Positions 8,657 through 18,902 of a stretch of DNA of 64,000 nt are shown here, one piece after another. The stretch's first letter is position 1; every line of letters starts with the position of its first letter. Location of the stretch: positions 1,126,054 to 1,190,053 of the forward strand of contig NW_008705569.1 in NCBI RefSeq assembly GCF_000186865.1. Direction: 5' to 3'. The stretch comes from Aureococcus anophagefferens. Its lineage: Eukaryota > Sar > Pelagophyceae > Pelagomonadales > Pelagomonadaceae. Under the pieces are notes generated by a model. That model searched no databases, had not been told where the DNA came from, and saw nothing but the letters and a program-made list of their open reading frames with translations. A program made the translations under genes and the position numbers.

Positions 8657-9770
8657 GCGTCGTTAGTCTCGTCCTGCATGCGCTTCGCGAGGCGCCGCTC
8701 GAGCTTCTTCAGCGGGTCCGACGAGAGGCGCGGGTCGAAGCTGAGCTCGAGGTAGGACACGCGCCGCGTCGCCGGCTCGACGGCCGCGTAGAGCGCCTTC
8801 TTGAGCACGTTGCCCTGGACGCGGCACAGCGCCGCGATGTCCGACGTCTCGAGGACCTCGCCCTCGCCGACGACGCGGACCGTGTGGCTGCTGTGCGCCT
8901 CGTCCGGGTGGCGCGCGTAGATGACCTGGGCAGCAAAAGGGTGATTCAACGTCGCTTCAACGTGAGTGTTCCGCGCGCGCGCGTTCCGAAAAAAACATCC
9001 CTGCTTCGAGACCGTTCCGAGAGATGATCGCTCGTCCAAAAATCAGCCGAAACGAGTGGAAAACGGCCGAGATAGGAGCCTTTGAAGTTGGGAATCTCGC
9101 TCTCTTTTGCTGCCCTGTAGATGACGTAGTCGCCGCCGTAGCGGCAGCCGCTGCCGACGACGTAGCCCCGCGCGTTCAGGTCCTCGAGCACGGCGCCGCG
9201 CCGCGACACGGGCCCGGCGTCGTCGCCGGCCGCGGCGCGCGCGTCGTAGGCCATGACCTGCTCCGGGAAGAGCACGGCGGGCAGGCCCCGCTTCTTCGCG
9301 TTGCCGCCCTTCTCGCCGCCGACGCGCCGCGCCCACATCTTGAAGGACTTCATGAGCGACTTCTCCTCGCGGCCGCTCCAGCACAGCAGCGTGTGGCCCA
9401 GGCCCGTCGTCGCCGGCCACCGCTCCATCATGAGGCCCTTGGCGCGGGCCGTGCGCGCGTCCATGATCGCCGGGCCCGCGGCGTGCGGCGTCGGGGTCGG
9501 CGCCGCAGTTCGCGCCGTGGCGTCCTGCGCCGTCGCGTTTCGCGCGGCGTTGGGCGCGTCTTGCGGCGCGGCTTGCGCGGGCGGCGCGTCCTCCGCGGGC
9601 GCCGCGTCTTGCAGCGCGGCTTGCGCGGGCGCCGCGTCTTGCGCCGCATCTTCCGCGGGCGCGGCGTCTTGCGGCCGTTGCGCGACTGGCGCGGGAGTAC
9701 CGTCTTGCGGCTCCGCGTGCGTGGGTGTCGCGCACATCGCGTCCGGCTCGGCGGTCGACATCACCACCAT
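8653..9770 (-). CDS. TSEN34: tRNA-splicing endonuclease subunit Sen34
   Basis: Exon 1 (9770-9126) and exon 2 (8925-8653) flank a 200-nt intron made of an introner element and together encode 305 residues. The N-terminal third is an alanine/aspartate/glutamine/proline-rich repeat linker. The catalytic domain shows VLEDLNARGY, then RYGGDY joined to VIYARHPDEAHSSHTVRV, then VLKKALYAAV. These are the Tyr, His and Lys segments of the Sen34/Sen2 nuclease family, with the GGDY context specific to Sen34. The enzyme removes tRNA introns in the nucleus or at mitochondria. The splice exactly restores GGDY-VIY. Its TAG stop shares the CTAG tetranucleotide with the convergent membrane-protein gene. Confidence 0.85.
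8926..9117 (-). mobile_element. Introner element forming the TSEN34 intron
   Basis: A 192-bp element with terminal inverted repeats C(T/A)GGGCAGCAAAAG, flanked by an 8-bp target duplication (8918-8925 and 9118-9125, TAGATGAC on the plus strand). On the gene strand the upstream duplication supplies the GT donor (GTCATC) and the element's own end supplies the CAG acceptor, so the intron is 8926-9125 (200 nt). It contains the core TCGTCCAAAAATCAGCCGA shared with the other introners in the window and a GCGCGCGCG run. Confidence 0.92.
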
Positions 9771-9869
9771 CGCCGCTGGGTTCAAGATGAACTGCACCTG
9801 CCTTCCGTTGTCAAGCTGTGGCCACCATGACAGCACTCCAGTTTGCATTCCATCTGGCTTCGACTCGCA

Positions 9870-12800
9870 ATGGCGCCGCGCTTCATCGCGTCGCTGTTGT
9901 GGGGCGCGGCGGCGGCAGCCGGCGGCGCGTTCTGCGGTCTCGAGGCGCCGTACTGCTGGGGCAACATGAAATCGCTCGCCTCGAGCTCGTCGACGCTGCT
10001 CAGCGGGCTGACAACAAAGGCCGCCGGCGAGGAAGGCGGCAAGGTTGCGTTCGGCGACGTCGACGGCGACGGCGTCGACGAGCTCGTGCTCGTGAGCGGC
10101 AGCTCCATGGCGGTCTACGCGCGCGACGGCGACGCGTTCGTCGCGCGCGGCACCGTCGGCTCGAGCTCCGCGTTCCTGAATCCGACGCTCGCGGACATGG
10201 ACGGCGACGGCGACCTGGACCTCGTCGTCGGCTACAGCTCCTACGCGGCGCTGGGCTACTTCCGGAACGACGGCACCGGCACCTTCGAAGAGGTCCCGAG
10301 CTCCGACGCGGCGTACCCGTTCAACGGCGCGCTTAGCAACGGCGACTACTCGTACATGTCGCCGTCTTTCGCGGACCTCGACCTCGACGGGGATCTCGAC
10401 TGCGTCCTCGGCGAGAAGTTCTTCAACTTGTACAGATTCGAGAACGTGGACGGCGCCTGGACGCTGACGGAGGAGATCGTCACCGCCGCGCACTACGGCA
10501 GCCCCTCTCTCGGAGACCTCGACGGCGACGGCGACTTTGATCTGTTGATCGGCTTCGGGTACCAGGACGGATCGTGGTACGGGCGGCTCGGGTACCGGGA
10601 GAACATCGGCTCGGCCACGATCCCGCTCTTCGAGGAGCCCTCGGACGACCCGCTCGCGGGCTTCGACGGCTCGGAGCACTCGTCGCCCGTCTTCTACGAC
10701 TTCGACGACGACAACGCGACGGACGTCGTCGTCTCCTACTCGACGGGCGCGCTCGCGCTCCTCGAGAGCGGGTCCCTGTCGGACACGACGAGCTCCTTTT
10801 ACTACGTCTCGACGACCTACGAGGACCCCTTCAACGCCATCGACGTCGGCATCAAGGCGACGCCCGCGCTCGCGGATTTGGACGGAGACGGAGATCTCGA
10901 TCTCGCCATCGGCGAGCAAAGGGACAACTCGATCGTGCTCTTCAACTACTTCGAGAACATCGGGACAGCGACCGTGCCGGTTTTCGAGCGCGCGGCGAAC
11001 AACATCGTCGGCGTCATCGACGCGGGTACCTGGGGCGACTTTACGCCGACGTTCGGCGACGTCGACGGGGATAACGACTACGACCTCCTCTCGGGCGACA
11101 TGTACCACCGCCTCTATTACTTCCAGAACAATGGCGACCCGACGGCGCCGAGCTTCGCGAAGATCGACTCGGGCCACGCCTTCGACGGCCTCTTCTCCTA
11201 CGACACCGGAAACACGCTCGCGCCGTATCTCGTCGACTTCGACGGCGACGGCGACCTGGACCTCGTCGCGGCGGAGTCCGACACCGGGGCCCTCGCCTAC
11301 GCGGAGAACGTCGGCACGCCCACGAGCCCGAACTACGTGATGCGCACGGGCGACGCGAACCCCTTCTCGGCCGTGTCCTTCAGCACGAATTCGTACGCTT
11401 ACAACCCGGCGTGCGCGGACGTCGACAACGACGGCCTCATCGACGTCGTCGTCGGCGACCGCGACACGGACGAGCTCCTCTGGTTCCGCAACGAGGCGGG
11501 CACGATCAGCGGCACGGGCCAGGCGTTGGATATCGACGAGCCCGGCCCGGCGCTCGAGGGCTACGCGCCGACGTTCGCGGACGTCGACGGCGACGGGGAT
11601 CTCGACCTCGTCGCCGGCGTCAGCGACGGCACCCTGCGCCTCTACGTTCGCGACTACTGCGTGCCGACGAGCCCCTGCAACTCGAACGGCATCTGCAACA
11701 CCGCGCGCGTCTCCGTCGGCGCGACGATGACGTCCGTGTCTTTCTCCGAGGCGAGCTGCGAATGCCTCGTTGGCTTTGAGGGTACGTACTGCGAGCGATG
11801 CCAGTCGGGCTTCTTCGGCACGAGCTGCGACTTGTGCCCCGAGGGAGGCGACGAGGACCGCAAGTCGCCGCGGCTCACGGACACGTGCGGCGTGAAGAAT
11901 AGCGGCGTCTCGCGCGGGACGTGCGACGACGGCACGTGGGGCGGCGGCACCTGCGAGTGCCTCGAGCCCTTCTCCGGCGACGGCTGCCTCGACGGCTCCT
12001 GCCCCAACGGCACGCGCGTCGCGACGACGCCCTCCGACGGCTACAATTTCGCGACCTGCGAGGCCTGCGCGTCGGGCTTCTGGAGCCTCGGGCCGGACGC
12101 GGCGACGTGCACCAAGGCCGAGGCGGGCACGCGCGCGCTGCCGGACGGCTCCGGCGTCGAGGTCTGCGCGCCGGGGACCTACGCGGCCGCGGGGGCGGTG
12201 AACTGCAGCGCCTGCGACGACGGCTACTGGTCCGACGCGGGTGCGACGACGTGCGTGGGCACCTACGCGGGCACGGCCGTCTTTCCGAACCGGAGCGGCT
12301 TCTACACGTGCCCCGCCGGCACGTACTCGGATAACCGGGCGGCCGCTTGCACGCCATGTCCTGCAGGATTTTACGCGGCGTCCGCCGGGAGCGCGACCTG
12401 CACGGAGGCGGCCGTCGGGACGGAGGCCGTCGTCGTCGTCGCCGTCGCCAGCAAATCGGCCGCGCCGACCGCGGCGCCGACCACCGGCGCCGCCGCCCCG
12501 GGACCGTTCACCCCGCCGTGGAAGAAGCCGACACCGTCGCCCGTCCCCGCGCCGACGCCGACGCCCGTCGCTACCCCGGTGTGGAGGAAGCCGACACCGA
12601 TGCCAGTTCCCTCGCCGACGCCGGCGCCCGTCGCTTCCGCGTCGACGCCCGCGCCTGCGCCGACGCCGCGGCCGACGACCGCGCCCGTCGCATCTTCCTC
12701 GACGTCCTCGGACGCGACGTCGTCGGACGACTGCCTGCCGTCGACGCTGTACCTCACGTTCAGCGGCTACAGCTCGTGGAACGGGGACTACGACTACGTC

Positions 12801-13915
12801 GCGGCCGGCTCGGACTTCACGGACGCCTCGGAATACGACATCTGCGACGACAGCTACCACCTGTGGTCCAAGGCCTCCGGCACGGGCGTGCTCTGCTGGT
12901 CCGCGTCGTCCCAGTTCAGCAATCAGTGGATCTACTTGTACTTCAACGGCTACGGGGCGAGCATGTACGGCGGCTACCAGTGCTCCGACTACACGGCGGA
13001 TCCGACGGACTGCGACATGATCTCGTCGACGTACGGCCTCTCGAGCGCGTCGGCGTCCGGTTGCGCGTCGAGCGAAGCCGTCGTCGCGTCGCCGACGACG
13101 TCGGACGCGACGTCATCGGACGCGTCGTCGTCGGACGACTGCCTGCCGTCGACGCTGTACCTCACGTTCAGCGGCTACAGCTCGTGGAACGGGGACTACG
13201 ACTACGTCGCGGCCGGCTCGGACTTCACGGACGCCTCGGAATACGACATCTGCGACGACAGCTACCGAGTCAACTTCCAAATAAGGCGTCCGCTAGCACG
13301 TAAAGACGTCCCCGGGCGAATCCTACGTCCGCGGACGGTTCCTAGACGAGCTGGGGAGGTAACTCGACGGTTTTGGGCTTGGGGCGGCGCCCCATTGCCA
13401 AAACGATCGAGTTACCTCCGATTTTACCCCGGCGACGTTGTGCGGACGAAAAATACCACAGCAGTGAGAGCATGGCGCTACCATCTCAGCGCGCTGCGCG
13501 CGGTGGACTTGCTGCGCTGCGAGCCTGACCTCACACATGTTCTCGAGGGTCGTTTCGACGCGCTGGCCAGCGACGAAGTCGAAATTTTCTCCCGCGCGGC
13601 GCGCGGGGCGGGTGCGGCGACTCTGTGGCAGCGGCCTCTCGGGCGGCGGCAGCGGCGGCTGCGCGGAGCAGGCTCGTTCTCCGGCGAGGGCGCGACCTCC
13701 TGCACGCCGCGCGCGAGCGGCACGTGCAGCTGCGCCGGTTCTGGACCGCTACGCGCACTGGATCCCGCCGAATTTTTCCTCCCGCGCTTCGCGCGGCAAG
13801 GAGGCGCTCGAGACCAAAACCGGTGCCTGGGCGCTGCGCGGCTTCATGGAGGTGGTCTAGAACATGTTCGAGGACGCCATGGACTTGGTCTCCGCTATAA
13901 TCTCCACGCGCGCGC

Positions 13916-13953
<38 letters not shown>

Positions 13954-16900
13954 CGGCCGGCCGGCCGGCCGACCGGCCGGGGCCGGGGCCGACGGCGCAA
14001 ATGGCGTCCGTCGACGCCTCCGGCTTCGGCCCTGCGTCCCCGGGGTAAGACTAGGCGCCCCCGGCGTCGTAGCGACCGTAAATGCACTTTTCCCGATTAA
14101 CGACGGGTCTGCCTCGCTTATTGGGAAGTTGACTCTACCACCTGTGGTCCAAGGCCTCCGGCACGGGCGTGCTCTGCTGGTCCGCGTCGTCCCAGTTCAG
14201 CAATCAGTGGATCTACTTGTACTTCAACGGCTACGGGGCGAGCATGTACGGCGGCTACCAGTGCTCCGACTACACGGCGGATCCGACGGACTGCGACATG
14301 ATCTCGTCGACGTACGGCCTCTCGAGCGCGTCGGCGTCCGGTTGCGCGTCGAGCGAAGCCGTCGTCGCGTCGCCGACGACGTCGGACGCAACGTCATCGG
14401 ACGCGACGTCGTCGGACGACTGCCTGCCGTCGACGCTGTACCTCACGTTCAGCGGCTACAGCCAGTGGAACGGGGACTACGACTACGTCGCGGCCGGCTC
14501 GGACTTCACGGACGCCTCGGAATACGACATCTGCGACGACAGCTACCACTTGTGGTCCAAGGCCTCCGGCACGGGCGTGCTCTGCTGGTCCGCGTCGTCC
14601 CAGTTCAGCAATCAGTGGATCTACTTGTACTTCAACGGCTACGGGGCGAGCATGTACGGCGGCTACCAGTGCTCCGACTACACGGCGGATCCGACGGACT
14701 GCGACATGATCTCGTCGACGTACGGCCTCTCGAGCGCGTCGGCGTCTGGCTACGACTGCCGCCGTAGGCTCGCCGTCGAGTACGTGACGGGCGCCGAGGG
14801 GTCCAGCGCGGCGCGCGCCTGCGAGGCCGGGACTTTTTCGCCTGGCGGCTCGCACGGCTGCCAGCCCTGCACGCCGGGGTCGTACCAGCCCGAGGAGGGC
14901 CAGGAGGAGTGCCTCGTCTGCGAGGACCCCTACACGACGCTCGACTACGGCGCGACGGAGCAGGACGCGTGCGTCGAGGGCTGGTACCTCAAGGACGGCG
15001 CGTGCGCGGCCTGCGCCGACGTCGACGGCGCGGACTGCGTGTCGTCCGGGACGACGCTCGAGCGCCTGCCGCTGGACAAGGACTGGTGGCGCATGTCGAT
15101 GAACACGAGCCACACCTACGAGTGCGTCTACAAGAACGCGTGCGTGGGCTGGAGCCCCGAGGTCAACGGCACGGTCGCGGGCCCCTTCTCCGCGGGCGAC
15201 GTATGCAACGAAGGGCACGAAGGCCCGCGGTGCCAGGTCTGCGAGAACGAGTATTATCGGCACCAAGCACCGGAAGCACGACGCACGACGGAAGCGACGA
15301 CGACGACGACGCGACGACGACGACGACGACAACGACGACGAGGACGACACGCCGATCTGCCGGGATTTCAACAATGGAGGCTGCAGTTGGCCCGCGTGTA
15401 GGTACCGGCACGTGGCCGACGGCGGCCGGCCGCGCGTCGGCGCGTACTCCGCAAGGAGCGCGCGCCACCGCGGCCAGCGCCGCGCCGGCTAGCCGGCGCG
15501 AAGAGGACGGCTGTCCGGCGTCCTGCGCGACTCGCGCGAGAGTGGGATCTCGCGCGCGTTTTGGGCCGGGGGCGAGCTGCGTCACACCGGGCAGGTCGGC
15601 GCTCCTCCGCTCGCTCCGAGTTCCGCGTGGTCACTTGTGAAACGCCGNNNNNNNNNNNNNNNNNNNNNNNNNNNNNNNNNNNNNNNNNNNNNNNNNNNNN
15701 NNNNNNNNNNNNNNNNNNNNNNNNNNNNNNNNNNNNNNNNNNNNNNNNNNNNNNNNNNNNNNNNNNNNNNNNNNNNNNNNNNNNNNNNNNNNNNNNNNNN
15801 NNNNNNNNNNNNNNNNNNNNNNNNNNNNNNNNNNNNNNNNNNNNNTGGAATAGGGACGAAGCGCGGTGATGACGCAGCGACGCCCGCGCAGGCCGACGCG
15901 GCTAGCCGGCCAGGCGGTGCCGCGAAGGCTAGCGGGCGAAGCGGTCGCCTTCGACCACGCGCAGCGACGCCTCCTGTTCGGGGGAAGCCGCCGGCCGACG
16001 GTGACCACCGTCGACCAGAACCTGTCGCTGCCATTGACTGTGCCGGAGGAGCATGGGGCAGCTGGCGGGGCGGGAATCCCGAGCGTCGTTGGACCAGTTC
16101 AATCCAGCGGCGTGTAACGACTGCACGGAGGCGGGCCGGCTGCTTTGGCGGCCGGTTCAAGGTACAGTCTAGCCCCGCGGAAAGCGCGGCTGCGGTGTAG
16201 GGCTCTTGGCCGAGTTCGAATCCGCAGGCTCGCATCAGCATTGGACCATTGCGCGCCTTGTGAGGTGCATGGTCCGCCGAGGGAGGCCTCGGTCCCCAGC
16301 TGGCTGCTTCTTCGTGGACGTGCTCATGCCAGGGAAGGGAGAGAGCTGGTGCGTTTGGCGAGGAGTCACCCCTAGTAGGCTGCTAGCCGCTTAAAGACTC
16401 CTCTCTGTGCCTGGTCCGCCGCCGACTCGAACTACTACTCCACCGCGGCGTCCGCGCGGAGAGGCGCGTCGCCCGTGGACAAGCGGGCGTCCTACGTCGA
16501 CAACGAATACAAGGCGCACGCGAAGCAGATCGACGTTGAGATCAACGGCGTCTCCGACGGCCCGATGCTCCGCGCGCTGAGCTCCCTCGGCGGCTGCGTC
16601 GGCCTCGTCTTCGGCCAGTTTTCCGAGGCCTCCAAGGACGTCTCGTCCCTGCTCGCGGACGTCGCGACCGCGCTCTCCGAGTCGCGTTGGATCTCCATGG
16701 GCTGCGCGTGCCCCGACCAGGCGAAAGCCCTGCTCAGCAACGAGCTCCACCGCGAGTGGGGCACCACCGCCGCGAAGTACCGCGCGCGCTACCTGATCTC
16801 CGGCCTCAAGTTCGTCGACGGCACCTGGACGTCCAAGGCCCGCGCCCTCTCCCACCGACTCGAAGACGACGCGCGCCGCCTCGCGGACCGCGCCGCCCTC

Positions 16901-18748
16901 GCCACCCTCACGACCAACCTCCGCTGCGACGGCTAGGGGGCGGCCTCCGGCCGCCACCTGGCTCGGCTCGCCAAGGTACCCCACGAACCCCCCTGGATAA
17001 GCTGCCGAAACGAGTATTATTTTGAAGCCACGGCGCATCGCTGCGAGAAGTGCGAGGGGTCGAGCCTGCTCACCGCGCCCGTGTCGCTCGCGACCATCGT
17101 CGCGCTCCTGCTCGCCCCCCTTGGCGCCATCGCCGTCGTCGCCTTCTATGCCCGCTACATCGCCGACGAGGACCACACGGTTCTGCGGACCGTCATGGAC
17201 ACGTTCCTGGGCGGGCCGGGCGTCCAGGACGACAGCGGCGCGAACAAGGCGGTCTTCATGACGACGGTGCGCGTCTTCGCGCGCATCCTCCTGAGCTTCT
17301 ACCAGGTCCTGAGCCAGCTGCCCTTCGTCTTCCCCGAGGTCAAGTTCCCGAACGTGTACGAGAAGTTCCTCTCCGCCCTGTCGTTCGTGAACCTGAACTT
17401 CGTGCAGCTGCTGCCCGTGAAGTGCGTCCGGCCGTCGACGGATTTCTTCGACCGGCTCGTCTTCGCGACGCTCTTCCCCGTCGCCGTCTCCCTCCTCATC
17501 TTCGTCAAGTGGCTCATCTGCAACGCCTGCTGCGGCGACGCGGCGAAGCGGGCCAGGGCGCGGGCGACGGCCGCGACGCACTTCCTCTGGTGGAGCTACC
17601 TCGTCTTCACGTCCGTCACGTCCATGCTCTTCACGACGTTCCGCTGCGAGACGTTCCACGGCGACGGCGACGACGAGAGCTACCTGCTCGCGGACTACTC
17701 CATCGACTGCCGGTCGACGTACTACAAGGCCGCGGTCCGGCCCTACGCGCTCCTGCTCCTGCTCGTCTACCCGATCGGCATCCCGAGCCTCTACGCCGTG
17801 CTCCTCTTCACGGAGCGGTCCAAGATCAAGGCGAAGCTCGCGGCGCTCGACGCGGCGCCCGACGAATCCGAGGCCGCCAAGGGGAAGCTCCAGCGGAAGC
17901 GGAGCGTCAAGGGCCTCGGCGCGAGGATCGACGAGGCGCTCCACGAGGCGGAGGAGCTCGCGTCGGGCGAGGACGCCGCCCCGAAGGAGGCGGAGGCGAC
18001 GGAGGAGGCGCACGACGAGCTCCACTACATCAGCTTCCTCTTCGAGCCCTACCACGCGAACGCGTACTGGTTCGAGCTCTTCGTCTGCGCCTACAAGATC
18101 CTCATCACGGGCCTGCTCATCTTCTTCTACGACTCGTGCCTCACGCAGATCTTCGGCGGCGTGCTCATCGCCTTCTTCACGTGCAAGGTCCTCGCGCACT
18201 GGAACCCGTACGCGGACTGGGCCGAGAACCACCTCGCGAACGTCGCCCAGGACCAGACCGTGCTCATTTTGGTCGGCGCGCTCATGATCCAGGCGACGCA
18301 CGTCTCGAGCGAGACGAACAAGGCCGACGCGCGCTACGACGACGCGCTCTTCGGGGCCATCCTCGCGTTCATCAGCGCGGTCCCCATCTTCGCGAGCATC
18401 TGGTTCGTGGGGATGATCTTCTCGCAGGACACGCACGAGAACAGGATGGTTATGCTCATACCCCCGATACGGGCGAACACGCAGACGGATCTGTTCTCGA
18501 GCCTCGGGGCGCACGCGAAGGAGCGGCTCACGGAGACCGGCACGTTGGACAGTTTGATGGGTTCCTCCAAGGGCTCCTCCAAGGGCGCCGACGACGCGCC
18601 CTCGGACCTCGCCGCCGACTCGCCGCGCGCCGTGGCGACGCCCCGGGGCTCGAAGAAATACGACCGGGACGCGCCTGCGGAGCTGCCGGCGCACGACATC
18701 GTCTCCATCGCCGAGGAGGATTTCCCCACCAAGAGCGAGGAGCTCTGA
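9870..18748 (+). CDS. Giant FG-GAP/EGF/cysteine-rich multi-pass receptor-like gene, interrupted by two insertions
   Basis: The protein starts with a signal peptide (MAPRFIASLLWGAAAAAGG). It continues with about ten FG-GAP/VCBS-type repeats bearing DxDGDGDxDL calcium loops, an EGF-like segment (CNSNGIC...CECLVGFEGTYCERC), ephrin-receptor-like cysteine modules, a Pro/Thr linker, three near-identical 136-residue Cys/Tyr/Ser-rich repeats, another cysteine module and, from about 17050, a multi-pass membrane domain with a cytosolic tail. Element 13267-14135 (plus a 4-bp duplication, 873 bp) and element 15258-17009 (plus an 11-bp duplication, 1763 bp) split it. Subtracting both gives one continuous frame of about 2080 residues, with no other lesion seen. 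A surface adhesion or sensing role is inferred. Whether this allele is dead, or the insertions are polymorphic or removed from RNA, is unknown. Confidence 0.75.
12726..14750 (+). repeat. Three tandem coding repeats of 408 bp inside the receptor gene
   Basis: Unit 1 is 12726-13133. Unit 2 starts at 13134 and is split by the inserted element (resuming at 14140). Unit 3 starts at 14415 and ends in the next cysteine module near 14750. The period is exactly 408 bp (136 residues) once the 873-bp insertion is subtracted. Copies differ by very few bases, including synonymous sites, so they are recent duplications or are homogenised. Each unit encodes a compact segment with several cysteines, many aromatic residues and a Ser/Thr/Asp-rich linker. 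Confidence 0.9.
13267..14135. mobile_element. Non-autonomous DNA transposon inserted in the second receptor repeat
   Basis: An 869-bp element with imperfect terminal inverted repeats (GAGTCAACTTCC(A/C)AATAAG) and a 4-bp target duplication TACC (13263-13266 and 14136-14139). The uninterrupted sibling repeats show the exact pre-insertion sequence. Inside are a 65-bp near-perfect inverted repeat (13355-13419), a run of GAC triplets (about 13917-13952) and CCGG repeats. No transposase frame is visible. Nothing at its ends gives an in-frame splice. Confidence 0.85.
15648..15845. other. Assembly gap (N run)
   Basis: 198 undetermined bases inside the retroelement-like insertion. The true size of the insertion is therefore unknown, although the receptor reading frame on both sides does not depend on it. 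Confidence 0.99.
16475..16936 (+). CDS. Open frame inside the insertion, probable 3' end of a mobile-element polyprotein
   Basis: This frame encodes 153 residues from the first ATG and is open upstream to a stop near 16394. The protein is helical, with a glycine-containing turn (LGGCVGLVFGQFSEASKDV) and a later HREWGTTAAKYRARYL segment. Similar charge and helix patterns occur in C-terminal regions of algal retroelement polyproteins, but no catalytic motif of reverse transcriptase, RNase H or integrase is visible. It lies between the N gap and the right-hand target duplication, so it is interpreted as element cargo and not a host gene. Confidence 0.45.
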   Translation: MDKRASYVDNEYKAHAKQIDVEINGVSDGPMLRALSSLGGCVGLVFGQFSEASKDVSSLLADVATALSESRWISMGCACPDQAKALLSNELHREWGTTAAKYRARYLISGLKFVDGTWTSKARALSHRLEDDARRLADRAALATLTTNLRCDG

Positions 18749-18902
18749 CGGTTCCCGAGCGAGGAGCTCCGACGGTCCCCGGGCGAGGCCGCTCGGAGCT
18801 CTGACGGTGCCCGACGCGGCATCATGTACATAGCGACAACCCTTTTTGTATGGACGTCCGCGGTGTCGCCAAGTGTGTCGCCGATAAGAGTTACGCCGCG
18901 GC

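Larger units (their letters stand above)
15258..17009. mobile_element. Retroelement-like insertion with assembly gap, flanked by an 11-bp target duplication
   Basis: The receptor frame stops at 15257 and resumes at 17021. ACGAGTATTAT is present at both 15247-15257 and 17010-17020. The insert begins with GAC-triplet repeats and a frame encoding ICRDFNNGGCSWPACRYRH (about 15355-15412), a CCCH zinc-finger pattern seen in gag-like proteins. It then has a run of 198 N (15648-15845) and, toward the right end, a frame at 16475-16936 (153 residues) without an identified domain that looks like the end of a longer polyprotein. No poly-A tail or LTR pair is visible. A 5'-truncated or partly collapsed retroelement is the best reading. 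Confidence 0.65.

Noticed and set aside
8946..12860. A 1304-codon open frame on the minus strand opposite the receptor gene
   Set aside because: It is a high-GC shadow of the FG-GAP repeats: low-complexity Arg/Val/Gly composition and no domain. Only its last part, from 9770, is real TSEN34 exon 1.
13917..13952. GAC triplet array considered as a CRISPR-like or regulatory repeat
   Set aside because: It is a simple microsatellite without spacers. No CRISPR array exists in the window, as expected for a eukaryote.
13267..14135. The receptor insertion as a spliced introner-like intron
   Set aside because: No GT/GC donor and AG acceptor at or near the ends restores the repeat's frame and sequence; the element also lacks the introner core.
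16205..16245. A tRNA-like GTTCGAATCC stretch
   Set aside because: The bases beside the loop do not pair as a T stem, and no anticodon arm or acceptor stem could be found around it.
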